A stretch of DNA of 64,000 bases, from positions 1 through 64,000 of the forward strand of contig NZ_WOAC01000007.1 of assembly GCF_009749525.1 (NCBI RefSeq), given 5' to 3'. This document shows, piece after piece, positions 1 to 8,405 of the stretch. The position numbers and the translations under genes were made by a program. The notes beneath the pieces are model-generated. The model saw only the letters and a list, made by a program, of their open reading frames with translations, made no database searches and was not told the origin of the DNA. Position 1 is the stretch's first letter. Each line of letters opens with the position of its first letter. The DNA comes from Mesorhizobium xinjiangense (lineage in GTDB: Bacteria > Pseudomonadota > Alphaproteobacteria > Rhizobiales > Rhizobiaceae).

Positions 1-157
1 CATCGCAAGGATCACGTAAAGACACGCCAGAAAACGCCCATCAAAGAAATGCCGGCAAAATTGGCGGCTTCTTCAGCAACCTGCTAGCTCAAAGGCCGGG
101 GCAAATCCATTGAGAACAGGCATTGCCCGCCGGCTTCGTGCATCGCGCAAAAGCGCG

Positions 158-1024
158 TCAGGCGGTGCGATGGTGATGGCGGTGGTAGCGGGTCAGTACG
201 ACACCGCGCGTGCCCAGGAGGATGGACGCCAGATAGATCGCGCCGGCGGAGAGAATGATTGCCGGACCCGAGGGCAGGGAAAAATGATAGGAGACAAGCA
301 AGCCGGCGACGCAGGAAACCATGCCGATGGCGAGCGCCAACAGGCACATCGGCTCCACGCGCAGCGTCCAGAAGCGAGCGGCGGCGGCCGGCAGCATCAT
401 CAGCCCGACCGAAAGCAGCGTGCCGAGCGCCTGAAACCCGCCGACGAGATTGAGCACCACCAGCACCAGGAAGATGAAATGCACCGGCGTGCCGATGCGG
501 CTGACCGAGCGCAGGAACAGCGGATCGAGACATTCCGCGACCAGTCCGCGCCAGAAGATGCTCAAGGTGACGACCGTGATGGCGGCGATCGCGGCAATCA
601 GCGTAAGGGCCTCGTTGTTGAGGGCAAGCACGGTGCCGAACAGCACATGCATGAGGTCGACGCTGGACCCGCGCAGCGAGACGATGAGCACACCCAGTGC
701 GAGCGATATCAGGTAGAAGGCGGCCATCGAGGCATCCTCCTTCTGCACCGTGAAGCGCGACACCGCGCCGGCGCCGAGCGCCACAACCATGCCGACCACC
801 AGGCCGCCAATGGTCATCGGCAGGATCTGGAGGCCGAAAAACAGGAAGCCGACCGCAGCGCCAGGCAGGATCGCATGCGCCATGGCGTCGCCGGTCAGGC
901 TCATGCGGCGCAGCATCAAGAAGACGCCGACCGGACATGAGGAGAGCGACAGAAGCAGCGAGCCGGCGAGCGCGCGCTGCATGAAGCCGAACTCCACGAA
1001 GGGGGCAACGAGGAACTCATACAT
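158..1024 (-). CDS. aztB: Zinc ABC transporter permease (AztB/ZnuB type)
   Basis: Inner-membrane permease of the ABC-3 metal family (288 aa). The whole chain is hydrophobic with repeated membrane segments and the family-typical early stretch MSLTGDAMAHAILPG, as in ZnuB/MntB permeases. It should form the channel for Zn2+ (or Mn2+) delivered by a periplasmic binding protein. It lies 5 bp downstream of the ATPase gene and shares its Zur-like promoter. The C-terminus is His-rich (RYHRHHHRTA), like the partner ATPase. The solute-binding gene of an azt operon is not in the window and may lie beyond the left edge. The metal is inferred from the His-rich ends and the promoter site. Confidence 0.85.
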   Translation of the reverse strand: MYEFLVAPFVEFGFMQRALAGSLLLSLSSCPVGVFLMLRRMSLTGDAMAHAILPGAAVGFLFFGLQILPMTIGGLVVGMVVALGAGAVSRFTVQKEDASMAAFYLISLALGVLIVSLRGSSVDLMHVLFGTVLALNNEALTLIAAIAAITVVTLSIFWRGLVAECLDPLFLRSVSRIGTPVHFIFLVLVVLNLVGGFQALGTLLSVGLMMLPAAAARFWTLRVEPMCLLALAIGMVSCVAGLLVSYHFSLPSGPAIILSAGAIYLASILLGTRGVVLTRYHRHHHRTA

Positions 1025-1029
1025 GGGGC

Positions 1030-1857
1030 TCAGGCCGCTCCCTTCTGGGAATGGGGCGCATCGACGCTTTCGTGCGGACCGGCGCCGCCTTGCGGGTGTT
1101 GGTGGTGCGGATGCGCGTGGCCGTCATGTTCTTCGCACCAGGGCGCGTCCTCGCTCCACGCCTCGTTGAAGCGCCGCGCGCGCAAGAGATTCTCCGCTTT
1201 CAGCGCCTCGGCCGTCATGCCCCAGGCAACCTTCTGGCGCGCCAGAAGCAGTGTCTGTGGAAAATGCGCGCGGACAAGCTCGAGATCGTGGGCCACGACG
1301 ATGACGGTGCGCCGTTCTCCGTGCCATCGCTCGATCAGCGCGATCAGGTCGCCGATCGTCTTGGCGTCGACCGCGTTGAACGGCTCGTCGAGCAGAATGA
1401 GATCGGCATCCTGCACCAGGACCCGAGCGAAAAGGGTGCGCTGCATCTGGCCGCCGGACAGCGTGTCGATCGGCCGGCTCTCGAACCCAGTCAGGCCGAC
1501 GGCCGACAAGGCCTGCGTCATGCGCTCGCCGTCCTGTCTCGTGTAGCGGCCCAGAAGCCCGCGCTCGCGCCACAGGCCGAGGCGCACCAGGTCGAGCACC
1601 CGGGCGGGAAAGGAGCGGTCGATCTCGGATTGCTGCGGCAGATAGGCGATCTTCATCCCCTTGCCGACGGTGACGGCGCCTTCCATGGGGTCCAGCACGC
1701 CGACGATACCCTTCATCAATGTCGACTTGCCCGATCCGTTGGGCCCGACGACGGCGGTGAGCGATCCGCGCTCCACCGCGCCGGTCAGGTGATGAACGGC
1801 GGGATGGCTGTCATAGCCCAGTGTCAGATCGTCAAACGCAAGTGCGGGTTCGGTCAT
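1030..1857 (-). CDS. aztA: Zinc ABC transporter ATP-binding protein (AztA/ZnuC type)
   Basis: ATPase subunit (275 aa) that energises the adjacent metal permease. Walker A GPNGSGKST lies at about residues 38-46, signature LSGGQ at 133-137, Walker B LILLDEP at 153-159 and the H-loop His at 190. After the nucleotide-binding domain there is a tail (about residues 240-275) with eight histidines between 244 and 269, a typical metal-binding extension of zinc transport ATPases. First gene of the transcript; the start ATG lies 33 bp from a palindrome resembling alphaproteobacterial Zur boxes, so repression by Zur under zinc sufficiency is likely. Confidence 0.88.
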   Translation of the reverse strand: MTEPALAFDDLTLGYDSHPAVHHLTGAVERGSLTAVVGPNGSGKSTLMKGIVGVLDPMEGAVTVGKGMKIAYLPQQSEIDRSFPARVLDLVRLGLWRERGLLGRYTRQDGERMTQALSAVGLTGFESRPIDTLSGGQMQRTLFARVLVQDADLILLDEPFNAVDAKTIGDLIALIERWHGERRTVIVVAHDLELVRAHFPQTLLLARQKVAWGMTAEALKAENLLRARRFNEAWSEDAPWCEEHDGHAHPHHQHPQGGAGPHESVDAPHSQKGAA

Positions 1858-1890
1858 GGCAGCGTTCCGGCGGCAATCCGTGCCTGCCTA

Positions 1891-1910
1891 TGTGATGTTA
1901 TTACATTCGT
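1891..1910. promoter_or_regulatory. Candidate Zur operator
   Basis: TGTGATGTTATTACATTCGT is an imperfect palindrome centred on ATGT-TATT-ACAT. It resembles the GTAATGTTATAACATTAC-type box of alphaproteobacterial Zur regulators and sits just upstream of the zinc transporter operon. Inferred by eye from the consensus. Confidence 0.6.
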
Positions 1911-2053
1911 CAATATGCCTGAGCATGGAAGGAGATATGAATCAGTCATCGGTGGCTGAGGGGTCTTTTGATTGTACCGCCTTTTGGGCGCCCACGGATT
2001 GGACTATGGGTATTGGCTGGTAATCGTGAGGAGCGGTGAGGTCGAACGCGTCC

Positions 2054-3223
2054 ATGGACACGCCGAGCAGTGCAGCGAGCAGCAGCTTCTACGACTCGCT
2101 TCCCGTTCAAAAGGACTTCAAGAGCCTGTCGAATGCGGCCGTCTACACCCCGCTTCCGGATGACTGGTGTGTCGGTGTGGCCGACATTGTCGGCTCAACT
2201 GGGCATATCGCAAAGGGCAGGTACAAGGAGGTGAACACGGTCGGCGGCGCGGTCATTTCCGCCCAGATCAATGCCGCCGGCGATGAGCGGTTTCCCTATG
2301 TCTTTGGCGGCGACGGGGCGTCGTTCGCATTTCCAAGAAGCCAGCAGGAGCGGGTGCGCGACGCATTGGCGCGCGTGTTGCGCTGGGCGGCCGACGAATT
2401 CGGCTTCGAGATGCGTGGCGCGATCGTACCGGCCACGGATATACGCGCCGCCGGGTGGGATGTTGCCGTAGCGCGCTACGGCGCTTCGAACGAGGTCGAC
2501 TACGCCATGTTCACTGGTGGCGGCGTTGCCTGGGCCGAGCGCGCCATGAAGGATGGCCGATATCGCGTCGAGCCGGCGCCCGCCGGCGCATTTCCCGATC
2601 TTGCCGGGCTTTCGTGCCGTTGGACGCCGATCCGCGCCCAGCACGGCAGCATCCTGTCCGTGCTCGCACTGCCCGTTGCGGGCGCGCCTGCGGCCGATGT
2701 GGAAGGCATGATGCGGCGCATTGTGGACGTGACCGCAAGTCTCGAACTGGATGGCAACCCGGCGCAAACCTCGCGCCTGCGCCTGGCCTGGCCCGCGAAG
2801 GGAGTGTCGATCGAGGCATGCGCCCGGCGCGCCGGCGGATCGCTTCTTTGGTGCAAGCTGAAGCTCTTCTTGGTGACGCTCTTCGGCGCGCTGATCTTCC
2901 GCCTTCATCTGCGCGTCGGCGCGTTCGATCCCGATCACTACACGCAGTCGGTGTCGAACAACGCGGATTTCCGCAAATACGAGGACGGGCTGAAGATGAC
3001 ACTCGACTGTGACGCCGCGACACGGCGGCGGATCGAGGCCATCCTCGAGGAGGCATCGCGGGCCGGTATCGTCAGCTACGGGCTGTTCGATCAGGACGCC
3101 GCCATCATGACCTGCATCGTGCCGTCCTTCGGCCGTGACGATCACGTCCATTTCGTCGATGGCGCCTCGGGCGGATATACGACCGCGGCCATGGCCATCA
3201 AGCAGCCGCAAGACGCCGGCTGA
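2054..3223 (+). CDS. DUF3095 family protein
   Basis: Soluble 389-aa protein recognised as DUF3095, a family of unknown function with adenylate-cyclase-like character. Supporting motifs are VGVADIVGSTGHIAKGRYK near the N-terminus, VFGGDGASFAFP about 50 residues later, and a FRKYEDGLKMTLDCD block in the C-terminal third. The early aspartate (VADIVGST) and the GGDG turn recall nucleotide-cyclase folds, but catalysis is not established. A GTG at 2036 could also start the frame; the ATG at 2054 is preferred, with GGTGAGG about 12 bases upstream. It stands alone between divergent and convergent neighbours, so context gives no role. Confidence 0.75.
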   Translation: MDTPSSAASSSFYDSLPVQKDFKSLSNAAVYTPLPDDWCVGVADIVGSTGHIAKGRYKEVNTVGGAVISAQINAAGDERFPYVFGGDGASFAFPRSQQERVRDALARVLRWAADEFGFEMRGAIVPATDIRAAGWDVAVARYGASNEVDYAMFTGGGVAWAERAMKDGRYRVEPAPAGAFPDLAGLSCRWTPIRAQHGSILSVLALPVAGAPAADVEGMMRRIVDVTASLELDGNPAQTSRLRLAWPAKGVSIEACARRAGGSLLWCKLKLFLVTLFGALIFRLHLRVGAFDPDHYTQSVSNNADFRKYEDGLKMTLDCDAATRRRIEAILEEASRAGIVSYGLFDQDAAIMTCIVPSFGRDDHVHFVDGASGGYTTAAMAIKQPQDAG

Positions 3224-3247
3224 CAACGCGCTGCAATGGCGTTGATC

Positions 3248-4528
3248 TCAGCCTGCCTGATGGCGTCGCCAGACCTCGTTCGGCCGGTCGGGCAGGCTGA
3301 GCCGCGTCTTCTGCTGCGTGCGCTCGGCGACCACCTTGCCCTTGGCGACAACGCACAGCCGTTCGGGGCGCAGCCTGATCGCCTCCACGGGATTGCCTGC
3401 GTCGAGCACGACGAGGCTCGCCTTGTTGCCGACCTCCAGCCCGTAGTCATCGAGCCCCATGATCTCGGCATTGGTCCGGGTGACCATGTCGAAGCACCGG
3501 CGCATGTCGGCCGGACTGGTCATCTGCGCCACATGCAGGCCCATGAAGGCGACGTCGAGCATGTCGGCCGTGCCGAGCGGATACCACGGGTCGAGCACGC
3601 AATCCTGGCCAAATCCGACCTTGATGCCGGCTTCCAGCATTTCGGGCACGCGCGTCATGCCGCGGCGCTTCGGGTAGGTGTCGTGTCGGCCCTGGATGAC
3701 GATGTTGATGAGCGGGTTCGGACAGGCCGAAACGCCCGCCTCGGCAATCAGCGGCAGGAGCTTTGAGACATAATAATTGTCCATGGAGTGCATGGAGGTC
3801 AGGTGCGAGCCGTTCACCCGCCCCTGCAGTCCCAGGCGCTGCGCCTCGTAGGCCAGTTGCTCGATATGGCGCGAGTTGGGATCGTCGGTCTCGTCGCAAT
3901 GCATGTCGACCATCAGGCCGCGTTCGGCAGCGATCCCGCACAACTCGGTGACGGAGCGCGTTCCATCGGCCATGGTGCGCTCGAAATGCGGAATGCCACC
4001 GACGATGTCGAGCCCCATGTCGAGTGCGCGGATGGTGTTTTCGCGCGCATTGGGCGAGCGGTAGAAGCCGTCCTGGGGGAAGGCGACGAGCTGCAGGTCG
4101 ATATAGGGGGCAACCTCCTTCTTCACCTCCAGCAGCGCCTCGACCGCGAGCAGCCGGTCGTCGCAGACATCGACATGGCTGCGAATGGCGAGCAGGCCCA
4201 TCGAGACGGCCCAGTCGCAATAGGCGAGCGCCCGTTCCTTGACCGCTTCATGCGTCAGCAGCGGCTTCAATTCGCCCCACAGCGCGATGCCTTCCAGCAG
4301 CGTGCCCGAGGCGTTGATGCGCGGCAAGCCGTAGGACAGCGTGGCGTCCATGTGGAAATGCGGATCGACCAGCGGCGGCGCGACGAGATTGCCCGTCGCA
4401 TCGACGATGCGGCCCGCTTCGGCGTCGATCCCTGGTTCGATCGCCACGATCCGCTCGCCGGCGATTGCGATATCGGCTGTCTTGCCGTCGGGCAGGATGC
4501 CGCCCTTGACGATCAGGTCAAAGCTCAT
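3248..4528 (-). CDS. Cytosine deaminase-like amidohydrolase
   Basis: Metal-dependent amidohydrolase (426 aa) of the cytosine deaminase / N-isopropylammelide hydrolase group. It has the N-terminal metal site DPHFHMD, an HVDVCDD segment, MHCDETDD, a GSHLTSMHS motif and the late metal aspartate in GFGQDCVLDPW. It is expected to hydrolyse an exocyclic amine of a nucleobase in the cytoplasm. The start ATG overlaps the stop of the upstream permease (ATGA), so it is the last gene of the nucleoside/nucleobase ABC operon; import followed by deamination is the likely pathway. The exact substrate (cytosine, isocytosine, other ring amine) cannot be read from sequence. Confidence 0.85.
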   Translation of the reverse strand: MSFDLIVKGGILPDGKTADIAIAGERIVAIEPGIDAEAGRIVDATGNLVAPPLVDPHFHMDATLSYGLPRINASGTLLEGIALWGELKPLLTHEAVKERALAYCDWAVSMGLLAIRSHVDVCDDRLLAVEALLEVKKEVAPYIDLQLVAFPQDGFYRSPNARENTIRALDMGLDIVGGIPHFERTMADGTRSVTELCGIAAERGLMVDMHCDETDDPNSRHIEQLAYEAQRLGLQGRVNGSHLTSMHSMDNYYVSKLLPLIAEAGVSACPNPLINIVIQGRHDTYPKRRGMTRVPEMLEAGIKVGFGQDCVLDPWYPLGTADMLDVAFMGLHVAQMTSPADMRRCFDMVTRTNAEIMGLDDYGLEVGNKASLVVLDAGNPVEAIRLRPERLCVVAKGKVVAERTQQKTRLSLPDRPNEVWRRHQAG

Positions 4529-5466
4529 CTTTCGCCTTTCTGGTAGGGGATCATCAGCGCCTTGGGATAGGTGGCGCGGCGCGCCACCACGATCAGCGCC
4601 AGGATCGACAATATATAGGGCATCATCAGGAAGACCTGATAGGGCACGACCGAGCCCGCCACCTGTTGCAGGCGGATCTGGTAGGCGTCGAAAGCGGCGA
4701 AGAGGATCGCCCCGAGGAGCGCCTTGCCGGGCCGCCAGGAGCCGAAGACGACCAGCGCGATGCAGACCCAGCCGCGCCCGTTGACCATCTCGAAGAAGAA
4801 AGAGTTGAACGCCGACAGGGTCAGGAAGGCCCCGCCAACGGCCATCAGCGCGCTGCCGGCCATGACCGCGCCGACGCGGATGGCGGTGACCGAGATACCC
4901 TGCGCCTCCACGGCAGCCGGACTTTCGCCGGCGGCCCGCACGGCAAGGCCGAGCGGCGTGCGATAAAGCACCCAGGCGACCGCCGCCACGGTGACATAGG
5001 CCAGATAGGTGAAAGGGGTCTGGGAGAATAATGCCGGGCCGGCGACCGGAATGTCGGACAGGAGCGGGATCGGCCATGGCTGGAATGGTTCGATCTTCGG
5101 CGGCGAGGAGACCTCGGGCAGGGCGAGGCGATAGGTGAAATAGGTCAGGCTCGTCGCCAGCAGCGTCACGCCGATGCCGACGACATGCTGCGACAGGCCG
5201 AAAGGTACGGTCAGCGTGGCATGCAGCAGGCCGAACGCCGCACCGGTCGCAGCCGCCACGGCGACGCCGGTCCAAAGGTCGGCCCCAGAATAGACCGCGA
5301 ACCAGCCGGCAAAGGCGCCCGCCACCATGATGCCTTCGATGCCGAGATTGAGCACGCCTGCGCGCTCGCAGATCAGTTCGCCCATGGTTGCGAAGATCAG
5401 CGGCGAGGCAATGCGGATCGCGGCGGTCCAGAAGGTCGCGGTGAACAGGATGTCGAACGCTTCCAC
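4525..5466 (-). CDS. BMP-type nucleoside ABC transporter permease (second permease)
   Basis: Membrane permease (313 aa) of the branched-chain amino acid/nucleoside class (YufQ/NupQ-like). Family motifs include GELICERAGVLNLGIEG near the N-terminus and VNGRGWVCIALVVFGSW in the second half. I place the start at GTG 5466, which is preceded by GGGAGGG about 8 bases away. The frame stays open further upstream, but that part only translates an intergenic palindromic repeat. The Shine-Dalgarno sequence itself comes from the repeat arm. The gene follows the first permease and overlaps the deaminase gene by 4 bp. Confidence 0.87.
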   Translation of the reverse strand: MEAFDILFTATFWTAAIRIASPLIFATMGELICERAGVLNLGIEGIMVAGAFAGWFAVYSGADLWTGVAVAAATGAAFGLLHATLTVPFGLSQHVVGIGVTLLATSLTYFTYRLALPEVSSPPKIEPFQPWPIPLLSDIPVAGPALFSQTPFTYLAYVTVAAVAWVLYRTPLGLAVRAAGESPAAVEAQGISVTAIRVGAVMAGSALMAVGGAFLTLSAFNSFFFEMVNGRGWVCIALVVFGSWRPGKALLGAILFAAFDAYQIRLQQVAGSVVPYQVFLMMPYILSILALIVVARRATYPKALMIPYQKGER

Positions 5467-5474
5467 TAGTGCTT

Positions 5475-5639
5475 CCCTCCCCCTTGAGGGGAGGGTGGCC
5501 GCGAAGCGGCCGCGTGGGGGCGCAGAGGTCGTGCTCGACGTTCTTCTGGCGCCGAGCGCTGCCTTTCCCCACCCCACCCCGTCTCACGAACTTCAGGTCG
5601 TTCCGTTTTCTCGACGACCCTCCCCTCAAGGGGGAGGGT
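5475..5639. repeat. Composite palindromic intergenic repeat (RIME-like)
   Basis: Two inverted arms, CCCTCCCCCTTGAGGGGAGGG at the left and CCCTCCCCTCAAGGGGGAGGG at the right, flank a GC-rich hairpin (GGCCGCGAAGCGGCC) and about 80 bp of spacer. A second composite of the same design lies at 8234-8396. Such elements are common between genes in Rhizobiales. This copy sits between the two permease genes and supplies the ribosome binding site of the downstream one. Confidence 0.85.
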
Positions 5640-5660
5640 AAAGAAGGCGCACTTCATCCC

Positions 5661-6710
5661 CTACCTCCACCGCACCCGGTACCTGGAAAGCATGATCGCC
5701 GTGACCATCGTCAGGAGCGCCGTGGCCGTCATCACATTGGCGATGTAGCTCGGCACGCCGGCCGATCGGCTCATGGCGTCGGCGCCGACGAAGATGCCGG
5801 CAACGAAGATGGCGGATATGACGACGCCCAACGGATTGAGCATGGCGAGCATCGCCACGACGATGCCGGTGTAGCCGAAGCCGGGCGAAAGATCGAGCGT
5901 CAGGTTGCCCTTCAGGCCCGAGACCTCGGAGAAGCCGGCGAGCGCAGCCAGCCCGCCCGACAACAGCGCCGTCTTGATCAGCGTGGCGTTGACGGGGATG
6001 CCGGCAAAGCGTGCGCCTTGCGGATTGTGGCCGACGGCGCGCATCTCGTAGCCGAGCGTGCTCTTTTTCATGATGACCCAGACGATGAAAGCGGAGACCA
6101 GTGCGACGGCGAAGCCGTAATGCAGGCGTTTGCCCTGGATGATGCGCGGCAGACGCGCCTCGGCGATCAGTTTCGGCGATTGCGGCCAGCCAAGGCCCAT
6201 CGGATCCTTGAGCGGTCCCTCGAGCAGCATCGAGACGAAGAGCAGCACGATGAAATTCAAAAGCAGCGTCGTGACCACCTCGTCGACGCCGAAACGGGTT
6301 TTCAGGATCGCCGGCCCGAACAGGAGAAGGGCGCCGGCCGCCATCGCGGCAACCATCAGAAGCGGGATGAGGATCGGCGCGGGAAGCGGCAGGGCGCCGG
6401 TGCCGAGCACCACCGTGACGACAGCGCCGGCATAGAGCTGGGCTTCGGCGCCGATGTTCCACAGCTTGGCGCGAAAGGCGACGGCGACCGCCAGGCCGGT
6501 GAAGATCAGCGGCGTGGCGCGCGTCAGCGTCTCCATGATGGCGAATTGCGACCCGGCCGCGCCCTTGGCGACCAGCGCGAAGACCGAAAAGGGCGACGCA
6601 CCCGCCGCCAGCACCAGCAGGGAAGCGATCAGAAATGTCGCGACGATGGCGGCGGCCGGGTAGGCCAGCGTTGCGGCGAGCGATGGCGCCGGTTTCGGCT
6701 CAAGCCGCAT
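5661..6710 (-). CDS. BMP-type nucleoside ABC transporter permease (first permease)
   Basis: Membrane permease (349 aa) of the YufP/NupP type. Motifs typical of the family are RATPLIFTGLAVAVAFRAKLWNIGAEAQ in the N-terminal half, GVDEVVTTLLLNF in the middle and GYTGIVVAMLAMLNPLG later. Multiple hydrophobic segments are visible. It forms the translocation pore with the second permease. It overlaps the end of the ATPase gene by 11 bp, so the two are translationally coupled. The start ATG at 6710 matches the family N-terminus. Confidence 0.87.
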   Translation of the reverse strand: MRLEPKPAPSLAATLAYPAAAIVATFLIASLLVLAAGASPFSVFALVAKGAAGSQFAIMETLTRATPLIFTGLAVAVAFRAKLWNIGAEAQLYAGAVVTVVLGTGALPLPAPILIPLLMVAAMAAGALLLFGPAILKTRFGVDEVVTTLLLNFIVLLFVSMLLEGPLKDPMGLGWPQSPKLIAEARLPRIIQGKRLHYGFAVALVSAFIVWVIMKKSTLGYEMRAVGHNPQGARFAGIPVNATLIKTALLSGGLAALAGFSEVSGLKGNLTLDLSPGFGYTGIVVAMLAMLNPLGVVISAIFVAGIFVGADAMSRSAGVPSYIANVMTATALLTMVTAIMLSRYRVRWR

Positions 6711-8283
6711 GGCTCGCCTCCTCCATGCCGTGGCCGGCCATCAGTTCGCCGAGCTCGCCGATGGAGCGTTCGCCGCGCGCCGAGGGGGCGGAGAGCCTGC
6801 CCTTGAACATGACGAGGACGCGGTCCGACAAGGTCAATATCTCGTCGAGATCCTCCGAGATGAGCAGGATGGCGGCACCATTGGCGCGCGCTTGAAGAAG
6901 CCGGCTGTGCACATAGGCGATCGCGCCGACATCGAGACCGCGCGTCGGTTGGCTGGCCAAAATGATCTTCGGACTGGGCGCCAGGGCCCGACCGAGGATC
7001 AGTTTTTGCATGTTGCCACCCGACAAAAGCCGGATCGGCGCGTCGGGCGAGGGGCATTTGACGTCGTATTCCGCGATGATCTCCTCGGCGAAGCCGCGCG
7101 CGGCCGACCAATCGAGCAGCCCATGGTGGGAGAAGCGAGGATCGCGGTAGCGCTCCGAAATCGCGTTTTCGGTGATGCTCATATCGGCAATCGTGCCGGT
7201 GCCGTGGCGGTCCTCGGGAATGCGCGCGACGCCATGCGCCAAGGCTTCGGCCTGCGACCAGGCGGCCGCGGCCGTATCGGCGATCGCGATGGTGCCGGAG
7301 GCTGGCGCATCGGTACCGGAAATGAGGGAGGCCAGTGCCGCCTGGCCGTTGCCCGAAACGCCGGCCAGCCCGGTGATCTCGCCGCCATTGAGCGACAGCG
7401 AGATGTCGCGCAGTCCGGAACGCGCGCCCTGAGACGGCGTGGCGACCCTGTCGAGCGTCAGCAGCGCGGGACCGCGCGGCACCGGCTCGACCGGTGGCGG
7501 GACGATTTCCTGACCGACCATCAGCGTCGCCAGTTCCTGCCGGGTGGTTTCGCTCGTCCGGCGTTCGCCGGAAAGCCGGCCGGCGCGCAGCACCATGACG
7601 CGGTCGCTGATCGCCATGACTTCGTTGAGCTTGTGCGAAATGAAGATGACGGACAATCCATCGGCCACCATGCGCCGCAAGGTTGCGAACAACGCCTCGG
7701 TCTCGATCGGAGTCAGGACCGCAGTCGGCTCGTCGAGGATCAATATCCGCGCATCGCGATAGAGCGCCTTGAGGATCTCGACGCGCTGACGTTCGCCCAC
7801 CGTGAGCGAGGCGACTGTCGCGCCGGGATCGACCTCGAGGCCGAAATCGGCGGCCAGCTTCTTAATGCGCCTTTCGGCACCGGCCCGGTCGAGCCGCAGC
7901 CGCCAGGGGCTCTGGGTTCCCAGAACGATGTTTTCGAGCACCGTCAGATTGTCGGCCAGGGTGAAATGCTGATGCACCATGCCGACGCCCGCATCGAGCG
8001 CGGCGCGCGGATCGCCGGCGGGCAGGGGGTGGCCGAACACCTCCACCGTGCCTTCATCGGCGACATAGTGGCCAAACAGGATGTTCATCAGCGTCGTCTT
8101 GCCGGCGCCGTTCTCGCCGAGCAGTGCCACGACCTCGCCGGCGCTGATGTCGAGCGAGATCGCGTCATTGGCGACCAGCGGGCCGAAGTGCTTCGTGATG
8201 CCGCAAAGGCTAAGGACGATGCCTTGGCGAGGGTCCCCCTCCCCCTTGAGGGGAGGGTGGCCCGAAGGGCCGGGTGGGGTCAT
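6700..8283 (-). CDS. BMP-type nucleoside ABC transporter ATP-binding protein (double cassette)
   Basis: Tandem ABC ATPase of the sugar/nucleoside (RbsA/YufO-like) class. The first cassette has GENGAGKTT, LTVGERQ and ILILDEPTAVL. The second is degenerate at Walker A (GVSGNGQAA) and carries LSGGNMQK and the late PTRGLDVGA. The frame begins inside a palindromic repeat: the only start codons upstream of the conserved KHFGPLVA region are ATG 8283 and ATG 8337, both within or beyond the repeat at 8234-8396. From 8283 the first residues (MTPPGPSGHPPLKGEGD) are translated repeat. The true start is therefore uncertain. It lies between the binding-protein gene and the permeases. Confidence 0.85.
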   Translation of the reverse strand: MTPPGPSGHPPLKGEGDPRQGIVLSLCGITKHFGPLVANDAISLDISAGEVVALLGENGAGKTTLMNILFGHYVADEGTVEVFGHPLPAGDPRAALDAGVGMVHQHFTLADNLTVLENIVLGTQSPWRLRLDRAGAERRIKKLAADFGLEVDPGATVASLTVGERQRVEILKALYRDARILILDEPTAVLTPIETEALFATLRRMVADGLSVIFISHKLNEVMAISDRVMVLRAGRLSGERRTSETTRQELATLMVGQEIVPPPVEPVPRGPALLTLDRVATPSQGARSGLRDISLSLNGGEITGLAGVSGNGQAALASLISGTDAPASGTIAIADTAAAAWSQAEALAHGVARIPEDRHGTGTIADMSITENAISERYRDPRFSHHGLLDWSAARGFAEEIIAEYDVKCPSPDAPIRLLSGGNMQKLILGRALAPSPKIILASQPTRGLDVGAIAYVHSRLLQARANGAAILLISEDLDEILTLSDRVLVMFKGRLSAPSARGERSIGELGELMAGHGMEEASHAA

Positions 8284-8396
8284 GTCGGCAGTGCTCGGCT
8301 TGCGTGTTGGTCGGCGCTGTTCAATGAGGTCGCGCATGATCGCGGCGACCCCACCCGGCCCGCTTTGCGGGCCCCTCTCCCCTCAAGGGGGAGAGG
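8234..8396. repeat. Composite palindromic intergenic repeat, second copy
   Basis: Left arm CCCCCTCCCCCTTGAGGGGAGGG with the hairpin GGCCCGAAGGGCC and GGGTGGGGT; right arm ACCCCACCC, GGCCCGCTTTGCGGGCC, CTCTCCCCTCAAGGGGGAGAGG in inverse order. Same architecture as 5475-5639. It lies between the substrate-binding gene and the ATPase gene of one operon and encodes the apparent N-terminus of the ATPase. Confidence 0.85.
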
Positions 8397-8405
8397 TCGC
8401 TGCCA

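Noticed and set aside
1-157. Possible start of the next zinc-operon gene at the left edge
   Set aside because: Frames on the minus strand here hit stops quickly (for example a TGA soon after the ATG near position 50); nothing supportable is visible before the edge.
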